Shown here: positions 13,039-22,556 of the stretch, one piece after another
How positions within the stretch are numbered: the first letter of the stretch is position 1
Layout of the letters: each line of letters begins with the position of its first letter
Origin: Typha latifolia
Taxonomy: Eukaryota > Streptophyta > Magnoliopsida > Poales > Typhaceae
Reading direction: 5' to 3'
Assembly (NCBI GenBank): GCA_019914945.1
Contig: CM034103.1
Location: 1,240,001 to 1,304,000 of the forward strand
DNA: 64,000 bases
Program-made: the position numbers and the translations under genes
Notes under the pieces: generated by a model
What the model saw: only the letters and a program-made list of their open reading frames with translations
The model's database searches: none
What the model was told of the DNA's origin: nothing

Positions 13039-13932
13039 ATGTATAGAAGCATCGGCAGCAATTTAAAGCTCAAGGCATGATATCTGCCTAGGCAGCTGTG
13101 GCAAAAACTTTTAAAAGCAGCAGGCTATTTGACCAAATTACACAATTACAAGTTAGCAATATGAGTGGCAAGTCATAGTTGAAAAAAAAAATGGAGAGAG
13201 TATCATGCAGAATGGTCACACTTATGAACAAAAAAAATTGCTTACATATCCATCATATATAGCATTCGACCATTAATTGGAGCAGTTGACTCAGATGATT
13301 ATTCAAACTTAAAATAAAGAGATGACATAATAAGAAAAGAATAAGTTTCAGATAATTGAACTGAGAAAGAAACGAGAGTAGCAGTGAATTAAGATATATG
13401 CTAGAATAGATAATAGAGAACTAAAGAAGCATGCGGATAGAATTAACATATCATATAATGCAGTTGGAAGAAGCATGCGGATAGAATTACCTATGTGCTG
13501 CCCATCAATGTCAACATCCAAGTAAACTCTATGCGTTATTTCAGGCAACTTTTCCACCTTAATCCCTCCCTGCACAAAAAAGAAAATACACGAAAATTAG
13601 ACAAAATCTTTTAAATTTTACAAAATTTTCAGGGCTAAATTTCTCAGGAGAAAATTATCCCCGCAATAAGACTGGCTGCTGCGGATCTCCACCGAGATCA
13701 CAATACCTAACAAAAACCCCCATCCACCCACAAAATTATACTCCCATTTCGATCCAAACTGTGACTGCGAGATGGTTCGAGCAAGATCGAGAGAAGGATA
13801 GTAGCAACACGGGATCGGATAGCAAGAAATAGATAGGAAGTGAGGGAGTTACTGCACCTGCTTGCGGGAGACGGAGAAGGCGAGGAAGACGATGCCAAGG
13901 ACGACTAAGGCGATGATGCCCTTTCGAAGCAT
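10440..13932 (-). CDS. CYP21-1: secretory-pathway cyclophilin, peptidyl-prolyl cis-trans isomerase (CYP21-1 type)
   Basis: Catalyses cis-trans isomerisation of proline peptide bonds. Exons read down: 13858-13932, 13491-13569, 12552-12599, 11749-11772, 11395-11577, 10680-10755, 10440-10602; phases are continuous and give 215 residues. An N-terminal hydrophobic stretch (about residues 5-21, [12 protein letters not shown]) is a signal peptide or anchor, which places the enzyme in the secretory pathway. All key cyclophilin A residues are present at a constant offset of +41: R96, F101, Q104, F154, W162, H167. The C-terminus KSKWDEEM and the linker [15 protein letters not shown] match plant CYP21-1. 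Exon 4 is a 24-bp microexon encoding most of ENFRALCTG. Intron 2 carries a retroelement fragment. Confidence 0.95.
12693..13004. mobile_element. possible solo LTR or LTR fragment in a CYP21-1 intron
   Basis: Intronic segment starting TGATGGCGTGTG and ending near TTTTGCACCA, just before an AT microsatellite. It contains a TATA-like CTATATATAG at about 12842, followed by AATGAAAGTTTAT, as seen in plant LTR U3/R regions. The TG...CA ends and internal promoter favour a solo LTR. No target-site duplication was recognised and no internal domain is present. Confidence 0.35.
13005..13035. repeat. (AT)n microsatellite
   Basis: Uninterrupted AT dinucleotide run in the CYP21-1 intron. Confidence 0.95.
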
Positions 13933-14656
13933 CGTGGCCTCGTTCTCGTTCACCGGAGTTCCTCTTCACTCACTACACCATCACCATTACCTCTCCTCTC
14001 TCTTCTTTCTCGATTTTGGGAGCAATCGAATCGACCGAGCGAGAGAAGTTAACAGAATCGAGCTAGAAATTGCGATCAAGTGAGATTAATTCCCAAATCA
14101 GCTAAGACCAATTTAGATTTCGACTCGAAGTCAAGGGCCAACCTAGTTGGGCAGCAAACCATGGGGCCTGAGAAAACTGGGCCAAAGCCCGACTCGGATC
14201 CTCTTAGGCACAGCCGGACCCGACCCGACCCGGATATCTATTGGACTGGGTCGGGTCTAAATCTTGTCTAAGCCCGACCCAATCCGATCCGACCAAGCAC
14301 GTAGCACCCGACCAATCTATTAGATTAAAAATTTTATTTAAATTATTTAAATTTTTTACCACCTTCTTAACGAAAGCACTCAATATAAAACGCATGCAGG
14401 TTAAATATATTTAAAATTTGATTCAAAGGTTGTTAGGTACGATTAGAGTGGAAAGCAGTCCATTTAATCTTTTTCTAAAAAGTAAATATATGAGAGACCA
14501 ATTATACAATTTGGCTTCCTAAATAATTTAGTTTATTTCTAATAAAATTTTAAATCAATTGAGGCTTAGCAAGAGACTGGATTGGGCCAAGTCCAAACCC
14601 GGGCCATGGCACATGAGCACCCCTAAAGCCCAACTGTGGGATTGCGTTTGAGTTTA
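13933..14656. other. CYP21-1 upstream region and U3 upstream DNA
   Basis: Contains the CYP21-1 5' leader next to 13932, then stretches rich in GCCCGACCC and its complement (about 14150-14320), which look like old repeat DNA rather than coding sequence. No gene was recognised. Confidence 0.45.
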
Positions 14657-14700
14657 GTACCATATCGATAAATTGATAAAGAAACTCGCTACTTATAAAA
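14657..14700 (+). promoter_or_regulatory. USE and TATA box of the U3 snoRNA gene
   Basis: GTACCATATCG (14657-14667) matches the plant snRNA upstream sequence element RTCCCACATCG at 9 of 11 positions. TTATAAAA (14693-14700) follows about 25 bp after it and lies about 22-29 bp before the RNA start. In plants, the short USE-TATA spacing of about 23-26 bp marks Pol III transcription, whereas Pol II snRNA genes use about 33 bp. The assignment to Pol III is an inference from spacing. Confidence 0.75.
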
Positions 14701-14721
14701 AGAGGAGTTGGTACATGTGGC

Positions 14722-14933
14722 ACGACCTTACTTGAACAGGATCTGTTCTATAGGCTCGTACCACTGTATCCTTTAGTGTAAAGGAGACAGGCAACTCAGT
14801 CTGGTGGATGAAACATGACCTCACTGCCAGAGCGTGATTAATGGTTGAGATCCTTCGGGATTACGGCTGTAGAGGATCGTTCTCAGCTTGGCTGCCGCCG
14901 GGCTGGGGTGGCTGTGAGGTTGTCTGACAGACA
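14722..14933 (+). ncRNA. U3: U3 small nucleolar RNA (C/D class), pre-rRNA processing
   Basis: Guides early cleavages of the 18S rRNA precursor as core of the small-subunit processome. The sequence starts ACGACCTTACTTGAACAGG and continues ATCTGTTCTATAGG, the plant U3 5' domain with the pre-rRNA pairing and box A region. It then shows GGATGAAACATGACC, AGAGCGTGA (box B), GGATTACGGCTGT, GAGGATCGTTCTCAGC (box C region) and GTCTGA (box D, 14922-14927). Length of about 212 nt agrees with plant U3. A long T run begins at 14941 and fits Pol III termination. The exact 3' end is uncertain by a few bases. Confidence 0.95.
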
Positions 14934-14937
14934 ATCA

Positions 14938-14958
14938 AATTTTTTTTTTATTTTTTTC
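14938..14958 (+). terminator. Pol III-type T-run terminator
   Basis: Two long runs of T separated by a single A follow the U3 box D by about 15 nt, the arrangement expected for Pol III termination. Confidence 0.7.
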
Positions 14959-15991
14959 CTTCCTATTTTTGAACCCCTTTTTGATGGATAGTTAGGTATT
15001 TGGTTGATGCGTGATAGATGTTTGATAGGTGGCCTGAGAGATTAGATGAATAACAGAGAATGGCAAATGTTCCGCCTGTGGCCTTGCTCCACTTTACTTG
15101 GATGAATCACTACAGATACACGCTCGTTTCAGCTCTGTACAACGCGATTAATGCTGAATATTACGTAGGAGATAGAGCCAAAAGCCAAAATGTATCCTTA
15201 GTTCAACAAATGAGCAGTCGATTTTGATCCATTTTACGAACAAGATTTATACATATGTATACCAACACAGGGAAAATGAATGAATATTCTCAGTTTATAA
15301 CTTAAAAGTAAGCCGCCGGAAAAGGTTGTCTCTCAGTATTACAGTACTGTGATTCTGAATGACTGTTAAAGGTTTAGATGGTCTGGAATGTGGTTCTGGA
15401 TGTTTTGTTATAGTATTCTGGGATTGTTCTCCCTCGTATATTTTGATTGGTTACAACTTGTTTTTTCTGTTGTTAGTTGCTTGGTTGTGTTGTTGGTAGT
15501 TAGTTGTTTGGTTGCCGTTATTGTGTTGAAAGTTGTGATTGTTGGTATGATTTTGGTGTATTGTTTGCAGACCCTTTGTGGTTCTGGTTGATGGTAGTTT
15601 TTCTTTGATTAGAGGGATCGATATACTGTGTAGGGTTATTCAGATATTTCTGAAATATTGTTGACCTTCTTTGTGATGGAGAGTAACTATTTTAAGTTTC
15701 TATGTAAATTTTTTTTTCACAAAAAGAAAAAGAAAACTTAAACAACATAAGTTGCATTGTCAATATGATAGGCTTAGACATATAAACTGGGCTTAAGCCC
15801 ACTTCCTCCTAAGAAAGAAGCTAATGAGTACTGACATCTTTTGTGCAATAGTGGGATAACCTGGAATGGTTGTCTATAATAAAATAACGGAGTAGAGCAT
15901 AAACAAGGCTTACAATATTCATAAATAAGCCATTTGCTTTGTAAATACATATATTTACAGTCCGTAGAAACTGAGCAAGCATTTAAGTAGG
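14959..15991. other. intergenic, no gene recognised
   Basis: A 67-codon open frame at 15388-15591 is T- and G-rich, has no recognisable family and no supporting signals. Some of the sequence near 15990 is probably the 3' UTR of the ACBP3-like gene. Confidence 0.4.
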
Positions 15992-17920
15992 TTATCGACC
16001 AAATGTAGATAAAACCAATGCTACCAAGCAAGTACCAGCAATTATAAGGACAATCCTACAAAGTGGGTCATCCAATGTCACAGGAAGAACGTTAAGAATG
16101 TCATTCTTGCTGGAGAGAGCAGGTTAAAAAGAAATGTTTTGGTTACTCCTGCAAGCAAAAAAAAGAAAAAAAGAAGAATAAGAATAAGAAATAAGAAGTG
16201 GAGAAATATATATACATGCAGCAGCAATGAGGCTAAATAGCCAAAGTGATTATCATACTTTTAACTCTGACAGTAGGTACATCACTACATCACAAATGAA
16301 TGTAGAGATTGCATGGGGTAGTTCACTATTTTGTGGAAGATAGCAGGAGACGGTTCCTAATGACACAAGAGTTAATGGGACAAAATAGTGGTAATAAATA
16401 ATGAGCACTCAAATGAAAAATAACTATCATCACCTGAAAGGAAGAATAACTATTATAATTACCAGCTGTGAAAACCAAGGATAGTAAAAGAGCTTGCTTA
16501 TAATCCATAAGCCTGTGTTTGCTTCGAGGCTAAGGCTAATCCTGAAATTGGCTAGGGACCATTAACTATCTTCAGTAAATAAACACCATTTATCTCTAAC
16601 CAAATCCAAAACCAAACAGAGGAGAGAAAGTACAAATGGGTTTAAGTTTGATTTATTCTGAAAGTACTTGAAATGTCATCAATCATCTTCTACAAATTTA
16701 ACAAGGCAAAGAATCAGTCTACCATCCCACCATCCCAACCGGGCGGTGGGGAGGTTACTAACATCATTAATTTCTATTCAAAATCAACATTTTTCACTTT
16801 TTCATATCATATCAAATATAATAATAACACTTTTTTTTAATTCTATCTCATATGTCCTCAATTTCCCTTTAAAATGAACACATTTTTTTTCTAAAAACAA
16901 TCAATCCGCAATAGCTTACAAGACAATTGTAGGCTTTTAAGCCTGCAAATGGCCTTGTAAGCCTGCAGTAGCTTACTAGCCTTCAAAAACAGAATTTAAT
17001 AATAATATTTTGGCACTAACAAACTTTAAAATCAAAGAGTCAAAAATCATTTTCTCTTTTTTTTTTTATGTCGCATCAAAGATAATAACTACACTCCTTG
17101 TCTAGTTCACACAACTAAACACCCAATTTTCTTAAACTAATTTAAGCTAGCTAAAATGAGACTAAGAAATGAGTTTAGCTAGCCACGTTCAAGTGTGAGA
17201 CTTAAACTAAACGAAACCTAAAAGACTACGACATCTGAAGACTGACAACTTTAATCCAAGATAGACGCTAAACTATTATCGCATTATCTAGGAATATACT
17301 CAGCAAGTAGCCTGATAATAAGTGTATACATACTGCTGCATAACCATCCCTAGGCCCTGTATAGGAGGGACCCTCATGCTGACTCTCATTTTATTGGGTT
17401 TTAATTATTAAATAATCAAGCTTCTAAGTTATTCCAAGAATAAGCCAACTGCCAAGTCAATGTTGCCCCTTCATAGGACTCACCCCAATCCCAAACCTTT
17501 GTGGTTACAGTTCTCTTTTAATGTCTCTGTTGTTCCCCTTGACATCATAATTACAGTGTAATAGAAGAATGTAAGGATCACCTATTTACAATATCCAAAG
17601 GTGCCACTCATATGGTTCAAATTGCAAAATATTAGTAAATTAGTTGTAGGAAGTTTTGCTTAGTATGCCAATTACAGGGCCACAATCAACTTCAGTCTTC
17701 AGGACAACAAAATAAGGTAATCGCCTCCAGAATATCACATATTATAGTTTAACTGAGAGTATAATTATTGGATTATCTGCCATCTTAACCAGGAGATAGT
17801 ACAATATGGTAGAACTTCAGAATTTAAATTACAGGTAAATAGTTAAAAATTGTGAATCTGTTGCAAATTCCTCCTTGTAAGGGATCATAAAAACCAAGCA
17901 TGACAAACTCCACAAGTATG

Positions 17921-17962
<42 letters not shown>

Positions 17963-19926
17963 CAAAATATGTGATTTTTCATGACATATAGAGTCAAAAA
18001 AGTAAATTGGTTGAAACTTCAAATAACAGTAAATATCATTCTTGTTTTAGTAAGAGGAAGTAGGAGAGGGAGCTCGATAAATCAGATGGCTAAAAATTTT
18101 TAGGTGTGAAGAATACTTTGAGAAAGTGAATGCAATACCAAATACACAACAAGATGTTCTTCAATTCTTTAGACTATGGTGGGTTGTCATATAGCCTAAC
18201 AATTCTTTAACATAACCTGACGAATCATTCCTGTGTAGGAAAAATATATAAGCAATTATTGTCTACGTGGAGTTCAGAAATAGAAAACACATACTAAGAG
18301 AGGATGAAGGATTAAAAGTATAGGCAGAAATTTATAGTGGTACCTTCCTTAGACAGTTTCTGACCAGTTGTTTCGTCATTGACGTCAGTGTGGGAGGTAT
18401 CTTCTGACAATCTATAAGATAATTCACTAATCAAGCAGTGACTAAGTGTAATCAACAAAACTATAGGCCAACATTCAAAAAGTTTTCAACCTCCATCTGG
18501 CAATAGTAATGAGTACCTTTCAACTGTTGAAGGGTGGTGCAAAAGTAAGCTCGAATCAGATGTCTCCCTTTGGGACACCTCTGTAAGCGGAGAATCATCA
18601 TCATCACTCTGTTTAAGTTCCGCCTAGCAAATATAGTAAGAAATTAGTGTATTCCACCTTAGATCTAAGTAAGAGAATGACTGGAAAGATTCCAGACAGG
18701 ACTTACTTTGGATTTTTCTATCATCCATCCAGGAATGTTTTGGGAAAGAAGAGCGACATATTGTTCCATTGCAACCTCTGGGCTTATATTTCCAAGTCTT
18801 TGCCAAGCATGCCTAGCACCACAAAACCATGCCTATAGTCAGTATCAGCCATGTACCCTGCTTATATAACAGGCTACACGAATTAGTGTGATTCTTTCCA
18901 ATAAACTGCCTTTCACCTTTTGCCTTATCCCTTATCACTACAGTTCTTTTTGTGCAGCTGAAGTTAAAAACCTCACCACCAACTGACTAATTTTATTCAC
19001 TCCAACAAGCCCCAATCCTTGCCTTTCTAGAACATGGGTATTTTTGGTATTCCAAATAAACACCATCAATCCTATTCAAGGCAATTCACTAGTTATTGTA
19101 TCATTGCTCTCATATACAGGTATATAGTGATCTTACCTTCAGTAGCATACTATTCTAAAGTAATGCATTCTAATTTCAAATTTTTATGCCTTAATCCTTA
19201 GTTGCAAATGCCTGAATCGAAATTAATACAGCTTATAACTCACATTAGAACAAATAAATGGAGCCCATATCACTTTAGGAAAGGAAACAAACCTACTAAA
19301 TTACTAATAGCTTCATGTGATATATATATACAGTAAGATGATAGAGTTTTATACCACTTGGCACGAGTAGAGAGCTTCAACGCCATCGGGTGCGGGTCGT
19401 AGCATGGCCCCTCCGTCGCAGCCTTGTGAAGCCCATACAACTGCATCTGCAACTCATTACTTAGCTTCGCCACCGCCGCCGCACCTCCCTCACTTCCCAC
19501 ATACTTAACAGCCACATCAAAGAGCTCTTCCACCTCGCTCCTCTCAATCCCCTCCCACTCATCCTCCCCGTGGAGCAACGATCCCCCTTCCTCTACCACT
19601 TCCTCTTCCTCCTCCTCTTCCTCGTCGATTCTCTCGATCTCCACCTCCTCGCTCGTTTCCTTCATAAGAACTTCTCCTACTCCGGCCTCGTCAACTCCAG
19701 ATTCCTTCTCCTCTCGTGATCTACCTTCTTTCACCTCGATCAAGCCAGAATCCCCCCTCTCCTCCTCCCCCTCCTCCTCCTTGATCGGCCGGAGCTTAAG
19801 ATCCGCCGCGACCTCGGTTCGATCTACGTCGTCAGATTCCTCGCCAACAGCGGCGATCTTGCCGATGAGGAAGGCGATGAGGATGGAGATGAGAGCGGTA
19901 AGGAGCAGCTCCTGGTAGAAATCCAT
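15992..19926 (-). CDS. ACBP3: acyl-CoA-binding protein of the plant ACBP3 class
   Basis: Binds long-chain acyl-CoA esters, and in Arabidopsis ACBP3 also phospholipids. Confident exons: 19355-19926, 18707-18812, 18517-18623, 18344-18411. The N-terminus MDFYQELLLTALISILIAFL is a signal peptide or anchor as in ACBP3. A long acidic region follows, then EWEGIERSEVEELF and the acyl-CoA-binding domain (YGLHKAATEGPC, then ARAKWHAWQRLGN and EAMEQY-like PEVAMEQYVALL). There are no ankyrin or Kelch repeats, which excludes the ACBP1/2 and ACBP4/5 classes. The 3' end is tentative: exons 16409-16433 (25 bp) and 15992-16109 keep phase and add a hydrophobic tail (PLCRIVLIIAG...), for 331 residues. An alternative last exon starting near 16152 would also be in phase and stop at about 16080. 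Confidence 0.85.
17929..17959. repeat. (AT)n microsatellite
   Basis: AT dinucleotide run in the long 3' intron of the ACBP3-like gene. Confidence 0.95.
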
Positions 19927-22229
19927 CGCAACCCTACCTTTCCTAACCCTTATACTCTCTCAGCTTCGCTTCGGCTCCAAGAAAAACTATAGAGAGAGAA
20001 AGAGAGAGAGGAGGTGGGGGAAAAGCAAAAGGGAAGTGGTCGGTGGAGGGATTTGAGTCCACGTACGAAGGATTGAAACGGAGAGCGCCAAAAAGAACCC
20101 AAACGAAGAGAAACGAATATTCCATCTGGAGCTTGGGCTAGCTTATGCGTGTCGCGCGCAAAGATTCTAAGTTTGCTAAGGTATTTTTTTTAAATAAAAA
20201 ATAAAAAAACTCAATGAAATTTATCAAAAAAAATTTATTCTTTTTGCATTTATTATAAAAATAAAATTCATGGAATTTATTATTTATTTTCATATGCATC
20301 CCCCTTTATATTATTTTTTCATACACATGCACCCTTCCAAAATAATCAAATAAATTTGAGTACAAAGATTATGCGGGAAGAGGATCATTTGCTGTCCAGT
20401 CAGCAACTCTATTAGCCTCCCAAGTACATCATATGTTACATGAATTTAGTATAAAGGGTATGTTTAACATACTACCTACCTTTGAAGTATAAAACAATGA
20501 AGCAGTCAATGTGATGAGAATTTGAGAAGGATATGTTAATTGATTGGGTCCATCAAACATAAATTATTGATGGTTACTTAGCTAGTGGTGGTGGTCTTCT
20601 TTGTCTATCCTACTAATAGTATGACAAAATCTTGTGCATCATTTTTAAACAGACTCATTTTTTGTATGGGATAAACCTCAGAGCCTTGGTGGAGACACAT
20701 ATGACCTAGATTTTTGCTAGTGTGGGGCATATTGTTGTTCAAGATAGGGTTGATGACCAATCTTTGATTACTTTCCTTGACAAGTGTCACAACTAGCACT
20801 TATATGGAATGTATTGTGGTAGTTGGTTGCTCAATAGAATGAGGGGAGTTTATCCCTTAATTCTAAGCCTTAATTGAGTGTTATTTTTAATATCTTTTGA
20901 TCTAATTGTTCTTAGCCTCATAATGTGATAGTGATCCAATTTTCTTTTGTCGTGATAATGATAATAATTATATTAAATGGTGTGTCAATAAAATAATATA
21001 AGTGATTAGTAGTGCATTTGACGATTATGGTGATATATATATATATTTTTTTTTTAAGTTTATAATTTTTTTTAATTTAAATTCAAGTGCTATTAGAGCC
21101 GACGGATGCATGTAATTGACATATTAACGCACATCTGGTGGTTCTAATCATGCTTGTTCTAATTATATGATTTTTTAGTGTTTGATTTTAAATATGATCG
21201 TAGCTGTTAGATGCACACGTAATTGACACACTATGAACTAATATCCATATGACTACTAATCCTAAGTTGCCAACCCATCAGAAGACTTTCCAATTCTTTT
21301 AGGCTTACATCTTGAGAGATCTCAGCCCAGTACTAGAGGGGATGGGCTTCAGAGTGAAATAGATACCATAGAAAATCATGTTACTTGACATTGCATTATA
21401 GTACCTATCATGTTTTCCATGCTTTAGGAGATAAAATCATAATGTAGAGAATCTAAGGTTTAGAGGAGTGTTAAATATATTTTACCTTGGCAATTTTGGA
21501 CCAAAATTATTTTACCCTTCTTAAATTTTATTTTGTATAACTACACATCTACATTTGCATGCACTTTTAACTAAATTATAAATACACATTCTAGTAATAA
21601 AGATGATAAAATAACTTAAATAACATACTCTTATGTTAAATAAATATGTAAACAATGAGAATGTTGGAACAAAATAAAAGAATAAAAAGGTAAACTAATT
21701 TTTGTTTAAACTAATAAATAAATTTTAAATTAAAAAGCCACAAACCATGTTAACTTGAATGGAAAATTCTAATTTAGTCAAAAGCACATAGAAGTATATT
21801 GATATAAAACAGAATTAAGATATTAGAGTAATTTGGGCCTCAAATATAGAGAGTAAAATATATTTAAATTTTAAAGTAATTTAATAAAATTTTAAGGCTC
21901 TATAAACTATTGTTCATTTCTATATGCACCCATAGACTAATCTCTCGCTATGTAAAGCTGCTAATAAAATGTAAAATAATTGTTTTATTTTTAAACTTTG
22001 CTTTAAAATTGATTATATGACACTAATATATTAGTTTTTGATGTTATTATCCCTAATTTAATAAAATTCTCCGCAGGTAACTTTATTCCACAGTTATTTT
22101 CAGGCCACGTATGAGTTCACTAAATGGGTCCCAACTCCCAAACCAATTATAATGCTAAGTCGCACCGAGAGGTCAACTGGTCAAGCAAAGAAGGTTCTAG
22201 TACATCGACGTCGAGGCACAACGAATCGC
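19927..22229. other. intergenic between ACBP3-like and HSP90-7 (divergent genes)
   Basis: The ACBP3-like 5' leader (GA-rich) lies next to 19927. The remainder is AT-rich, with only short frames and no recognised domain. The right end grades into the HSP90-7 promoter, described separately. Confidence 0.5.
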
Positions 22230-22248
22230 CCAATCACCGGTTGCCACG
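22230..22248 (+). promoter_or_regulatory. ER stress response element (ERSE) 1 of HSP90-7
   Basis: CCAAT at 22230-22234, nine bases, then CCACG at 22244-22248: an exact CCAAT-N9-CCACG ERSE. In plants this is bound by NF-Y together with membrane-released bZIP factors of the bZIP28 type. It lies about 310 bp upstream of the start codon. Confidence 0.88.
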
Positions 22249-22370
22249 TATCATCCATCACAACCGTAGCTATAACAGCCTCACGAGCTTTGGAACATCA
22301 CAACCGTCCGTCTCCCTGATCATCTCTATCGTGCACCCTACGCTAAAAATGAGCCCAGGAAACTAATAAA

Positions 22371-22378
22371 CCACGTCA
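22371..22378 (-). promoter_or_regulatory. UPRE-type bZIP site
   Basis: CCACGTCA on the plus strand is TGACGTGG on the minus strand, the core of the unfolded-protein-response element recognised by ATF6/XBP1-like bZIPs. It lies between two exact ERSEs. Confidence 0.75.
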
Positions 22379-22393
22379 AGACCTCACCCAGAT

Positions 22394-22412
22394 CCAATAA
22401 AAGACCACCACG
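22394..22412 (+). promoter_or_regulatory. ER stress response element (ERSE) 2 of HSP90-7
   Basis: CCAAT at 22394-22398, nine bases, then CCACG at 22408-22412: a second exact ERSE, about 70 bp upstream of the TATA-like box. Confidence 0.9.
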
Positions 22413-22481
22413 CGGCATTTGCTATATCCTGGCCGTCGGATGCTCCACGCTGGATTGATAATCTTAAACCTCGTCTCCGAC

Positions 22482-22488
22482 TATTTAA
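22482..22488 (+). promoter_or_regulatory. TATA-like box of HSP90-7
   Basis: TATTTAA, 69 bp before the ATG, directly downstream of the ERSE/UPRE cluster. Confidence 0.65.
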
Positions 22489-22556
22489 GCACCGAGACCA
22501 AGACCCTTCGCTGTTGTAGATCCGAACAACGGTTTGATCCAACTCAAGCGAACGCC

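Noticed and set aside
14150..14320. GCCCGACCC-rich block considered as a regulatory site cluster or coding exon
   Set aside because: It looks like old repeat DNA, with no open frame consistent with neighbours and no recognisable site arrangement.
15388..15591. 67-codon plus-strand hydrophobic frame
   Set aside because: Low-complexity Val/Leu/Phe composition from T/G-rich DNA; no promoter, splice or homology support.
15774..16081. Short alternative end for the ACBP3-like protein (exon from about 16152)
   Set aside because: It is in phase and has a strong acceptor, but its 22-residue tail looks less protein-like than the two-exon alternative. Kept only as a competing model.
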